The notes under the pieces: generated by a model
What the model saw: the letters and a program-made list of their open reading frames with translations, nothing else
What the model was told of the DNA's origin: nothing
The model's database searches: none
Translations under genes and position numbers: made by a program
Shown here: piece after piece, positions 28,275-36,671 of the stretch
Layout of the letters: each line of letters starts with the position of its first letter
How positions within the stretch are numbered: the stretch's first letter is position 1
Assembly (NCBI GenBank): GCA_017543905.1
Contig: JAFYFC010000028.1
Span: 55,627 to 119,626, forward strand
Origin: Clostridia bacterium
Lineage (GTDB): Bacteria > Bacillota > Clostridia > Christensenellales > Aristaeellaceae
Length of the DNA: 64,000 nt
Reading direction: 5' to 3'

Positions 28275-29444
28275 ATGGGAATTCAGTTGTTTAAGGCGAG
28301 TTTTGACGTAGAGGCATGCTTGGCGCAAGTCCGTGAGTGTCTGGAAAAAGGTTGGACCGGCATGGGCTTTAAGACCGTTGAGTTTGAAGAAGCCTGGAAA
28401 AAGTATACAGGTCATAAATATGCTTACTATATAAACTCTAATACCGCCGGCTTGTATATGGCCGTTGATACTCTGAAAGAGAAATTCGGATGGGCTGACG
28501 GAGACGAAGTGATTTCTACGCCTCTTACTTTTATTTCCACAAACCATGCTATACCAAAGAGCAATCTGAAGGCGGTCTTTGCAGATGTGGATGAAACGCT
28601 CTGTCTTGATCCGAAGTCTGTTGAAGAACGCATAACCGATAAAACCCGTGCTGTGATTTTCGTAGGTTTCGGAGGCAATGCCGGCCGTCTTAAGGATATA
28701 GTAAAAATCTGTAAAACGCATCGCTTAAAGCTGATTCTCGATGCAGCTCATATGGCCGGCACTAGATATAAAGACGGAACCGTACCGGGCACCAACGGCG
28801 ACGCCGATGTTACGGTTTACTCTTTTCAGGCAGTCAAAAATCTGCCGACCGGCGATAGCGGTATAATTTGCACCGACGATTCGGAGCTGGACGAAATCTT
28901 CCGTAAGAAAGCATGGCTTGGTATCAATAAAGATACGTATGCCAGAGCGGTTAACAGTGAAGGAACTTACAAATGGAAGTATGATGTTGAGTATATTGGC
29001 GATAAGTATAACGGAAACGCGATAATGGCCGGCATCGCTCTTGCTCAGCTTCCGCACTTGGACCGCGATAACGCTTATCGCAGGGCGCTGGCAAAGTGGT
29101 ATACAGACATTTTCGAAAAGTATCCCGATCAAGTCGGACTTGTTAAGATATCAAACGACTGTATTACATCCCAGCACCTGTTCCAGATCCTTGTAAAAGA
29201 CCGCGACGGGCTTATGGTGTATCTGAACTCCAATGAAGTATATCCGGGCGTGCATTATATTGTAAATACCGATTACCGTATGTACGCATATGGTAAGGGA
29301 ACATGCCCAAATGCAGAATTCGCCAGCGAACACATTATTTCGTTGCCGATGCATATGAATATCACATTTGAAGATGTACAGCTTATTACAGCTCTTGTCG
29401 TGAAGTATGTGATGGATATCCGTAATGGAGAAAAGCTGGCATGA
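28275..29444 (+). CDS. DegT/DnrJ/EryC1-family aminotransferase (second copy)
   Basis: The product is 389 residues; ATG 28275 follows TGGAGG. The PLP Lys is in VTVYSFQAVKNLPTGDSG; the N-terminal segment GWTGMGFKTVEFEEAWKKYTG and the PLP Asp in LILDAAHMAG fit the family. It differs clearly in sequence and composition from the first aminotransferase at 16616. The context (rmlA-C-B, GNAT) suggests 4-amination of the dTDP-4-keto-6-deoxy sugar. It ends the AT-richer block. Confidence 0.9.
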   Translation: MGIQLFKASFDVEACLAQVRECLEKGWTGMGFKTVEFEEAWKKYTGHKYAYYINSNTAGLYMAVDTLKEKFGWADGDEVISTPLTFISTNHAIPKSNLKAVFADVDETLCLDPKSVEERITDKTRAVIFVGFGGNAGRLKDIVKICKTHRLKLILDAAHMAGTRYKDGTVPGTNGDADVTVYSFQAVKNLPTGDSGIICTDDSELDEIFRKKAWLGINKDTYARAVNSEGTYKWKYDVEYIGDKYNGNAIMAGIALAQLPHLDRDNAYRRALAKWYTDIFEKYPDQVGLVKISNDCITSQHLFQILVKDRDGLMVYLNSNEVYPGVHYIVNTDYRMYAYGKGTCPNAEFASEHIISLPMHMNITFEDVQLITALVVKYVMDIRNGEKLA

Positions 29445-29588
29445 TTGTCCGTCGCGTTCATATGCCGCTTATCATTGGTTTTGAGCTTAGCAGCATATGC
29501 CGTGTTTATTGACAACCTGACACAGCTATGAATAAAAACCATATATCACATATCGTCCATAAGACCGCGAGAAAGGAAGCGAAACGAT

Positions 29589-30725
29589 TTGAGACACCAT
29601 GCATATCAGCCTGACGATAGATTTATCGTGCAGCCTATAAACTTCGACAAATACACCGAGCAGGAGATGCTGCGTTACTGCCTGGGCGCGACGATGTACA
29701 TGCCCGGCACGAAGGACTTTCTGCAGCCTATACTAACCAAGAAATATCCCGGTCTGACCTCGATGGTCATGTGCTTTGAGGACGCGTGCAGGGAGGAGCT
29801 CGTGCCCGAGGCGGAGAAAAACGTCATAAATCTGCTGGACGCGCTGAACGCAGAGCTCGCAAAGGGCACGATAAAATACGAGGAGATACCGCTTATCATT
29901 TTCCGCGTGCGCAATATCGATCAGTTCCGGCACTTCTCCTCCATGCTGAAGCCGGAGCACATCCACCTCGTGACCGCCTTCAATTTTCCGAAATTCAACG
30001 CGGAAACAGGCGAGGCGTATTACAGCCATTTAGAGGAGTTGAACGAGAAATTCGGCGAGATAATTTACGGCATGCCTATACTCGAAAGCAAGGAGATGGC
30101 GTACCTCGAAACGCGCATACCCGAGCTTATGGGCGTAAAGCAGATACTCGACCGCCACAAGAGGCTGGTGCTCAACGTGCGCGTGGGCGGCACGGACTGG
30201 TCCAGCGTCTTCGGCGTGCGCAGAGGCATAAATTACACGATATATGATATAATGACGGTGGCCGACTGCCTGAAGGACGTGCTGAACGTATTCGCGCGCC
30301 ATAACGACTACAGCGTGTCCGGCCCCGTGTGGGAGTATTTCCGGGCCAAGAAGGACATGAAATTTGAGGAAGCGCCCCACAGCATAAACAAGTCTCTGTT
30401 CAAGCAGCAGACCCTTATAAACGACGCCGTCGACGGCCTGCTCAGGGAGCTGCTGCTCGACCGCGCGAACGGCTTTATAGGCAAAACGATCATCCACCCC
30501 ACCCATATCCCCTACGTGAACGGCATGCTCGCGGTGACCAAGGAGGTCTACGACGACGCGCTGCAGGTGCTGGACACGAGCGGCGGCGTTATCAAGAGCG
30601 CCAGCGGCAACAAGATGAACGAGATAGGTCCGCACCGCTGCTGGGCGGAAAAGATCGTCATGCGCGCAAAGGCCTACGGCGTAATAGCGGACGAATCGAA
30701 ATACCCGGATCTGTTCGATGCATAA
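29589..30725 (+). CDS. HpcH/HpaI-citrate lyase-like C-C bond lyase
   Basis: The product is 378 residues with TTG start 29589 after AAAGGAAG. The protein fits the CitE/HpcH barrel family (PEP-utilising-type TIM barrel): GLTSMVMCFEDACREELV has the substrate-site acidic residue, YGMPILESKEMAYLETR a metal-binding Glu, and KTIIHPTHIPYVNGML is typical of CitE-like proteins. Longer CitE-like relatives occur in tellurium/stress (ter) operons and act with ATP-grasp enzymes. It cleaves or forms a C-C bond in malyl-, citramalyl- or 4-hydroxy-2-oxo acids; the exact reaction is unknown. Composition returns to GC-rich at this gene. Confidence 0.8.
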   Translation: MRHHAYQPDDRFIVQPINFDKYTEQEMLRYCLGATMYMPGTKDFLQPILTKKYPGLTSMVMCFEDACREELVPEAEKNVINLLDALNAELAKGTIKYEEIPLIIFRVRNIDQFRHFSSMLKPEHIHLVTAFNFPKFNAETGEAYYSHLEELNEKFGEIIYGMPILESKEMAYLETRIPELMGVKQILDRHKRLVLNVRVGGTDWSSVFGVRRGINYTIYDIMTVADCLKDVLNVFARHNDYSVSGPVWEYFRAKKDMKFEEAPHSINKSLFKQQTLINDAVDGLLRELLLDRANGFIGKTIIHPTHIPYVNGMLAVTKEVYDDALQVLDTSGGVIKSASGNKMNEIGPHRCWAEKIVMRAKAYGVIADESKYPDLFDA

Positions 30726-30749
30726 GCTGAATAAAGGGCATAATTTTGT

Positions 30750-31253
30750 ATGATTATCGATTTGCAGACACCCATAACCGAAGAAGCGGCGGCCTCCCTG
30801 CGTGCAGGCGACAAGGTCAGCATAAGCGGATACATATTCTGCGGACGCGACGCCGTGCTGCCGAAGGTGATACAGCTGATACATGAGGGCAAAGCCGACT
30901 TTCTCGGCCTTAAGGGCGGAGTTATATTCCATACCGCGGTCAGCCCCGCGGGCGTGGGACCGACCTCCTCGAACAAGCTCGAAATCGAGAGCAGCATCGC
31001 GCCGCTCTCCGAATACGGCGTAAAGCTGCATCTCGGCAAGGGACAGCTGCACCCCGAGACAGTCGCCGCACTCGCCAAATACAACGCCATCTACGCGGTC
31101 ATACCGCCCGTTACCGCGCTGCTGGGCGACAAAACGCTGGAAAGCGAGCTGATCGCGTTCCCGGAGCTGGGCATGGAGGCACTGTACCGCCTGAAGGTGG
31201 ACCGCTATCCCGCCGTGATAGCGGCAGCGCACGGAAGGAGCGTATATGAATAA
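30750..31253 (+). CDS. Fumarate/tartrate hydratase, beta (C-terminal-type) subunit
   Basis: The product is 167 residues; ATG 30750. It has the FumA C-terminal/TtdB fold: DKVSISGYIFCGRDAVLPKVIQLIHEG, VIFHTAVSPAGVGPTSSNKLEIE and KGQLHPETVAALAKYNAIYAVIPPVTALL. It is one half of a class I [4Fe-4S] hydro-lyase. Its 3' end overlaps the alpha-subunit gene by 8 bases. In most two-subunit fumarases alpha comes first; here the order is reversed. Fumarate to malate and tartrate to oxaloacetate are both possible. Confidence 0.9.
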   Translation: MIIDLQTPITEEAAASLRAGDKVSISGYIFCGRDAVLPKVIQLIHEGKADFLGLKGGVIFHTAVSPAGVGPTSSNKLEIESSIAPLSEYGVKLHLGKGQLHPETVAALAKYNAIYAVIPPVTALLGDKTLESELIAFPELGMEALYRLKVDRYPAVIAAAHGRSVYE

Positions 31254-32106
31254 AAGCCATGACGAAATAAAGGCGCTCGTGCGCGATACGCTCGTGCGCG
31301 CGGGCTCGACCTTCCGTGACGACAAAAAGGACGCATACAGACGGGCGATCGCTGCCGAAACGAACGAAAACGCCAAATGGGTGCTGGAAACACTGCTTGA
31401 AAACGCCGAGGCGGCTGAGAAGAACCAAAGTCCTCTGTGCGACGATACGGGCATACCGCATATGCTGCTGGAGGTCGGGCGAAATGCAGTCGTGAGCGGC
31501 GATACGCTGGATGCGATATACGAGGGCGTGCGCGAGGGTCTAAGAAAGCTGCCCGGCAGGCCCATGGGCATAATGGGCAGCGACGCGCAGCGAATAGACC
31601 AGTCCGGCGGGCTCGACCCGGACAGCGCGGGCGTCGAGCCGGCGCCCATACTTATACGCAGGTGCGCGGACGACGTTTTGCGCCTGCATATACTTATGTT
31701 CGGCGGCGGCCCCGCAATACGCGCAAGGACCTACCGCGTATTCCATAAGCACAGCGTGCAGACCGTGCTGGACGAGATCTGCGCGTGGGCGGCAGAAGCC
31801 GTGGCGCTGCTGGGCTGCACGCCCTGCACGCTCGCGATAGGCGTGGGACGCTCCCATTTCGAGGCCTCCGCGCTCATGCTGCAGGCGCAGGCGGACGGCA
31901 GATACGGCGTCCAGTCCGAAATAGAAGCCGAAATCACGCGCAGAGTCAACGAGACGGATATCGGCCCGCTGGGCCTGCACGGCAAAACCAGCGTGCTCGC
32001 CACGTTCATGAAGGTTGGCCCGCAGAGAGCCAGCGGCGTAAGGATAGTATGCCTGCGTCCCGCCTGCTGCTTCGAGCCGCGAATCGCCACAGTGGAAATC
32101 AATTGA
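31246..32106 (+). CDS. Fumarate/tartrate hydratase, alpha subunit
   Basis: The product is 286 residues; ATG 31246 overlaps the beta gene. It has the three cluster-binding cysteines expected in this family: SPLCDDTGIPH (near residue 64), GCTPCTLAIGVG (near 190) and CLRPACCFEPR near the C-terminus. GPLGLHGKTSVLATFMKVG is the usual family stretch. Together with the beta subunit it makes a [4Fe-4S] hydro-lyase. Finding it within a polysaccharide locus, not with TCA or tartrate genes, suggests that it supplies a dicarboxylic acid for glycan modification. Confidence 0.9.
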   Translation: MNKSHDEIKALVRDTLVRAGSTFRDDKKDAYRRAIAAETNENAKWVLETLLENAEAAEKNQSPLCDDTGIPHMLLEVGRNAVVSGDTLDAIYEGVREGLRKLPGRPMGIMGSDAQRIDQSGGLDPDSAGVEPAPILIRRCADDVLRLHILMFGGGPAIRARTYRVFHKHSVQTVLDEICAWAAEAVALLGCTPCTLAIGVGRSHFEASALMLQAQADGRYGVQSEIEAEITRRVNETDIGPLGLHGKTSVLATFMKVGPQRASGVRIVCLRPACCFEPRIATVEIN

Positions 32107-32121
32107 ATTGGGGAATCGATT

Positions 32122-33381
32122 ATGATAAAAATGCTGAAGCTGTCTCCATATTGTTTTCCGGAGCAGGTATCAAGTTCTCATTTGTCCAGGGATCTTAACG
32201 CGGCATATGCTGATGCCGGCATTGTTATCGAAAACTATGTACCGACTCCAACCCGCGGTGTTACGAAAGAAATCAGACAAAAATACAAAAAAATCAAATA
32301 TGAAGAGCGGAATGACGGAAGTATAATTATTCACCGCTTCGCGATGTTCCCGGAAGGCAAAAATCCGCTGCAGCGCGCGCTCAGGTACGTGTGCGTAAAC
32401 GTCGCGCAGTACTTCAAGGGCTCCCGCGCGCAGGGTATCGATCTCATATACTCCGCCAGCACGCCGCCCACGCAGGGGCTACTGTGCGCAAAGGTCAAAA
32501 AAAAGCTGAGCAAAAGATACGGCCATAACGTACCGTTCGTGTACAACCTGCAGGATATCTTTCCGGATTCGCTGGTAAACGCGAAGATGACGCGCAAGGG
32601 CAGCCTTATCTGGAAGCTCGGCCGCAAAATCGAAGACTATACCTACCGTCACGCGGACAGGATCATAACCATATCCGAGGATTTCAAAAAGAACATCATG
32701 GACAAGGGCGTGCCGGAGGAAAAGATAACCGTCGTGCCCAACTGGGTAAATACCGACGACGTTTATCCCGTAGCGCGCGAAAACAACGTGCTGTTCGAGC
32801 GCTACAAGCTCGACCGCAGCCTGTTTTACATCTGCTACAGCGGCAATATCGGCCATTCGCAGAATCTGGACATGCTGCTTGACGCCGCGCAGAAGCTTAA
32901 AGACGAGCTGCCGGATGTAAGGTTCGTGCTGATAGGTGAAGGCGCGGCGAAGGAAAGCCTCGCCCAGAGCATAAACGAAAGGGAGCTCGGCAACGTGATC
33001 CTGCTGCCCTTTCAGGACTACAGCGAGATCGCGCACGTGTTCAGTCTGGGCGACTGCGGGCTGATCATATCAAAGCCCGGCGTAGGCGGCAGCTCCGTTC
33101 CCAGCAAAACATGGAGCATAATGGCGGCTGAAAGACCTGTGCTTGCGTCGTTCGATAAAACCAGCGAGTTGGCGAAGCTGATCTCTGAAGCGCACGCCGG
33201 GATAGTCGCCGATGCCGGAGACGAAGAGCAGCTGATTGACGCAATTCACGTTTTGTATTATAATATTGATTCACGTAAAGAGATGGGTAAAAACGGCAAA
33301 AAATACTTATCCGAATACGCAAGCAAGGATAAAAGCGTAAAGCAGTATCTGTCAGTAATAACAGAAACGCAGCAGCGCTGA
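32122..33381 (+). CDS. Glycosyltransferase family 4 (WbuB-like)
   Basis: The product is 419 residues; ATG 32122. It has the GT-B fold: an N-terminal acceptor domain (LIYSASTPPTQGLLCAKVKKKL, FVYNLQDIFPDSLVNA) and a C-terminal donor domain with FYICYSGNIGHSQNLDMLLDAA, FVLIGEGAAKESL and KPGVGGSSVPSKTWSIMAAERPVLA holding the GT4 Glu-type region. WbuB-type enzymes add an amino sugar early in repeat-unit synthesis. Composition is uneven: I count 19 G/C in 32281-32340, 37 in 32401-32460 and 19 in 33241-33300, so the middle is host-like and both ends are AT-rich. Confidence 0.92.
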   Translation: MIKMLKLSPYCFPEQVSSSHLSRDLNAAYADAGIVIENYVPTPTRGVTKEIRQKYKKIKYEERNDGSIIIHRFAMFPEGKNPLQRALRYVCVNVAQYFKGSRAQGIDLIYSASTPPTQGLLCAKVKKKLSKRYGHNVPFVYNLQDIFPDSLVNAKMTRKGSLIWKLGRKIEDYTYRHADRIITISEDFKKNIMDKGVPEEKITVVPNWVNTDDVYPVARENNVLFERYKLDRSLFYICYSGNIGHSQNLDMLLDAAQKLKDELPDVRFVLIGEGAAKESLAQSINERELGNVILLPFQDYSEIAHVFSLGDCGLIISKPGVGGSSVPSKTWSIMAAERPVLASFDKTSELAKLISEAHAGIVADAGDEEQLIDAIHVLYYNIDSRKEMGKNGKKYLSEYASKDKSVKQYLSVITETQQR

Positions 33382-33413
33382 ACAAGCCGAAGCATAAAAG
33401 GTAAATTGCAAAA

Positions 33414-34052
33414 ATGAAAATCAGACGTATAACGCGCCTCATTTCTGACAAACTGAAATATGCATTCAATAAAAAAATCTGTTTTTCAGCAATGATCGCA
33501 GGCTCGCAGATAGATAGAACCGCGTCGGTACGCAGCAAAGCGCGGATATACAAATCTTCCCTTGGCAGATATTCATATGTAGCGCGTGGTGCACTGCTGC
33601 AAAATGTAAACGTCGGCAATTTCTGCTCAATATCCGAAGGTTGCAACATCGGCATGCCTTCGCACCCCACAGATTTTATATCTACCTCGCCCGTGTTTTT
33701 GAGCGGGAACAACTACCTGCGTACGCATTTTGCAAAAATACCCTATGAAAACTGCCCTAAGACGATCATCGGAAACGACGTATGGATCGGGGCTCATGCG
33801 CAGATAAAAAGCGGAATCACTGTTTCTGACGGGGCCATTATCGCAGCGGGAGCTGTGGTAACGCACGACGTTCCGCCATACGCGATAGTAGGCGGCGTGC
33901 CCGCGAGAATAATTAAATATCGTTTCAGTGAAGAAACGATCAGCGAACTGTCTGCCGTAAAATGGTGGAACTGGACAGACGGGCAGATCGCAAAAATGGG
34001 CGAAAATTTCAAAGCGTTCGACACCTTCACAGATAGAACAAAGGAGCTGTAG
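33414..34052 (+). CDS. Left-handed beta-helix O-acyltransferase (CatB/XAT-like)
   Basis: The product is 212 residues; ATG 33414. Hexapeptide repeats ([63 protein letters not shown]) define a trimeric left-handed beta-helix transferase. [12 protein letters not shown] with the family His is the catalytic loop of xenobiotic/capsule acetyltransferases. It most likely O-acetylates a sugar of the repeat unit using acetyl-CoA. It lies between two glycosyltransferase genes; the next gene starts 3 bases after its stop. Confidence 0.9.
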   Translation: MKIRRITRLISDKLKYAFNKKICFSAMIAGSQIDRTASVRSKARIYKSSLGRYSYVARGALLQNVNVGNFCSISEGCNIGMPSHPTDFISTSPVFLSGNNYLRTHFAKIPYENCPKTIIGNDVWIGAHAQIKSGITVSDGAIIAAGAVVTHDVPPYAIVGGVPARIIKYRFSEETISELSAVKWWNWTDGQIAKMGENFKAFDTFTDRTKEL

Positions 34053-34055
34053 ATT

Positions 34056-35225
34056 ATGAAAATAGTTCATATGTGTCTGGCAAGCTTTTATCCTGATCAT
34101 TATTCGTATCAGGAAAACATGCTGCCGAAATTTCATAAGCTGCAGGGGCATGACGTCGAAGTGCTCGCGTCGCTGGTTTCGTTTGATTCAAAAGGGAAGC
34201 AAGTGCTTCTTAAAAACGCGGGAACGTACATCAATGAATACGGAATACAAGTCACGAGGCTGAATTACAAAGAGCCTTTAAAACTGTATAAGCGGCTGCG
34301 CAGATACTCCGGCACGAAAGAGGCGCTTGAAAAAATGGCGCCGGATGTGCTGTTTATTCACGGATGTCAGTTTTTGGATATAGATATTGTAGCCAAATAC
34401 GCAAAAACGCATCCTGATTTGAAAATTTTCGTTGATAACCACGCGGATTTTGCTAACAGCGCCTCGAATTGGCTGTCGAAGAACATATTGCACAAGATTA
34501 TTTGGAAGCATTGTGCTCATATAATAAATCCATATACGGAAAAATTCTACGGCGTTCTTCCCGCCAGAGTCGATTTTCTGAAAAATGTGTACGGTTTGCC
34601 GGAAGAAAAGTGCGAGCTGCTTGTAATCGGAGCAGATGACGAACTTGTAAAAGAGGCCGCCGCGCCCGATGTCAGGCGGCGCATACGCGAGAAATATCAG
34701 ATTGCCAAAGACGATTTTCTTATCGTAACCGGTGGGAAGATCAACAAAAACCGTCCCGAAACGCTGCATTTGATGCAGGCAGTAAATAAAATATCGGATC
34801 CGCATGTCAAATTGCTGATATTCGGGAACGTCTCTGCCGAGCTTAAGGATGATTTTGAGAAAAGCGCAGCTTCTGCGAATATAATATACATAGGATGGAT
34901 AAAATCAGAAGAGAGCTATCCGCTGTTCGCTGCCGGTGATCTGGTTGTATTTCCGGGGCTGCATTCGGTTATGTGGGAACAGGCGGCAGCGCAGGGAAAG
35001 CCTTGCGTTTTTAAGAAGATCGAGGGCTTCGATCACGTCGATTTAGGCGGCAACGCTGTTTTCCTTGAGAATTCTTCTGCGCAAGAGATAGAAGACGTAC
35101 TTAGATCGTTGATCAACGATCCGGCAAAAATACTGAAAATGAAAGAAGCCGCCGAACAGTACGGTATGAAAACCTTCAGCTATAATGATATTGCAAAGCG
35201 CGGTATCGAGTCGAAGCAGCATTAA
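34056..35225 (+). CDS. Glycosyltransferase (GT4-like)
   Basis: The product is 389 residues; ATG 34056, with AAAGGAG inside the end of the previous gene. GT-B architecture: the N-terminal MKIVHMCLASFYPDHYSYQENMLPKFHKLQGHDVEV and the C-terminal FLIVTGGKINKNRPETLHLMQAVNKI, IGWIKSEESYPLFAAGDLVVFPGLHSVMWEQAAAQGKPCVF, with the donor-site Glu in MWEQAAAQG. The sugar specificity is unknown. AT-rich codon use matches the surrounding variable genes. Confidence 0.88.
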   Translation: MKIVHMCLASFYPDHYSYQENMLPKFHKLQGHDVEVLASLVSFDSKGKQVLLKNAGTYINEYGIQVTRLNYKEPLKLYKRLRRYSGTKEALEKMAPDVLFIHGCQFLDIDIVAKYAKTHPDLKIFVDNHADFANSASNWLSKNILHKIIWKHCAHIINPYTEKFYGVLPARVDFLKNVYGLPEEKCELLVIGADDELVKEAAAPDVRRRIREKYQIAKDDFLIVTGGKINKNRPETLHLMQAVNKISDPHVKLLIFGNVSAELKDDFEKSAASANIIYIGWIKSEESYPLFAAGDLVVFPGLHSVMWEQAAAQGKPCVFKKIEGFDHVDLGGNAVFLENSSAQEIEDVLRSLINDPAKILKMKEAAEQYGMKTFSYNDIAKRGIESKQH

Positions 35226-35306
35226 TTGAGCACAGCGGCGTACGATAAGGAAAGCGTGAAGCGTTTACGGTCGGAATTGCATAAAGTAAGTTAAAGTGAA
35301 ATTATT

Positions 35307-36644
35307 ATGAAGAACAGTTTTAAAAAGAAATTACGGCAATGGCTTTTTGAAGCGATCCTGCTGACAGTATTCAAAACAGTATTGGAGTTCGTATTTATTC
35401 CAAAGTATTACGCTGTTTTTAGCTACATGTCGGCAGAATTGGTATTCAACTCTGAAAAATGGATTATTTCAACTGTGGTATTCGGTATATTTTTGCTTTT
35501 CTTATTCAACAATAAACCGGTAAAGCAATTAATGTACCTGCACATAATCCGTTATTTATATTTGTTTTGCATCATTCCGACTCTGACAGTGTACGCATTC
35601 CGCGCTACCGTCGGTATTCTGGACTTTGTATTTCCTTTTCTCTACTTTTTAATAATCGTATTATTGCTGAAGCACTATTCTTATACAGCGCTGTCTGACA
35701 GCAATAAACTGCTGAAGATGCCGCATCTGCTGCATATAGATATTGTGCTGCCGCTGCTTTGCGGAGCGATAGCCGTAGCGATATGGGCTCTTGCCGGTTT
35801 TCCGGTAGTACTGAACCTCAGCGATACGACAGAGCAAAGAATGGCGCTGCGCGCGGCAAAGCTGCCGTCGATAATCAACTATGTATTTATGTTTTTGGGA
35901 GGAACTGTCTTTCCGTATTTTGCCGCGCGGTATCTCGACAAGAAGCGGTATTTACTGGCTTTATTATCGCTTATCTTTGGTCTGCTGCTGTTTTTTGTGA
36001 ACGGCATGAAGACATGGCTGCTGCTGTATGTGTTTATTGTCGTCATATATATTCTGCACAGATTTACAGCCGGATCATATCTGAAATTCTTTTATACGTT
36101 TGAGTCTTTCGTTATTCTGCTCATGGTTCTTTGCGTCGTTCTTTATAATGCGTTTGGAGAGGTTGCGTATCTTTCACAGTTTTCCAGAATCATTCTGGTC
36201 CCCTCCAGTATTGGATATAAGTCCATCGGCTTCTTCCGCGAAAACGAGTTATTGCTGCTGCGTGAAAGTATTCTAAGGGTATTTTTCCAGAGTCCGTATC
36301 CGGGTGGCTCTGATTTCTATATAAATTACGGCAGGCGCATAACACTCACCTCTTCACGCGCCAACAATGGCTTATGGGGCGACGCTTACAGAAATTTCGG
36401 GTTCCTCAGTTTGTTGTTTTACCCTTATGCGTTCAGCAGAATCATTAATATCGTGATCTCCAACTCGAGAGACGAGAGCGAAAGATTCGTCATATTCATC
36501 ATGCTGTTTCTGGTATGGCAGGCAATCAACGCGTCTTTCTTCACATGGCTTCTGACAGGCGGAGTTATTATTACAATACTGCTTTTGAAGATTTACAGAG
36601 CGAATAAAGAAGTAAGAAGCATCGCTGTAACCAAAGCAGATTAA
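35307..36644 (+). CDS. Polysaccharide polymerase (Wzy-like) membrane protein
   Basis: The product is 445 residues. It has about 11-12 hydrophobic helices spread along the chain and a large hydrophilic loop in the second half (ENELLLLRESILRVFFQSPYPGGSDFYINYGRRITLTSSRANNGLWGDAYRNFG), the usual form of O-antigen polymerases. Wzy proteins have little sequence conservation, so the call rests on topology and on position next to the flippase and glycosyltransferase genes. It would join lipid-linked repeat units on the outer face of the membrane. The ribosome site is weak. Confidence 0.75.
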   Translation: MKNSFKKKLRQWLFEAILLTVFKTVLEFVFIPKYYAVFSYMSAELVFNSEKWIISTVVFGIFLLFLFNNKPVKQLMYLHIIRYLYLFCIIPTLTVYAFRATVGILDFVFPFLYFLIIVLLLKHYSYTALSDSNKLLKMPHLLHIDIVLPLLCGAIAVAIWALAGFPVVLNLSDTTEQRMALRAAKLPSIINYVFMFLGGTVFPYFAARYLDKKRYLLALLSLIFGLLLFFVNGMKTWLLLYVFIVVIYILHRFTAGSYLKFFYTFESFVILLMVLCVVLYNAFGEVAYLSQFSRIILVPSSIGYKSIGFFRENELLLLRESILRVFFQSPYPGGSDFYINYGRRITLTSSRANNGLWGDAYRNFGFLSLLFYPYAFSRIINIVISNSRDESERFVIFIMLFLVWQAINASFFTWLLTGGVIITILLLKIYRANKEVRSIAVTKAD

Positions 36645-36671
36645 TACGGTATATTGCAAGCGAGGATAACC

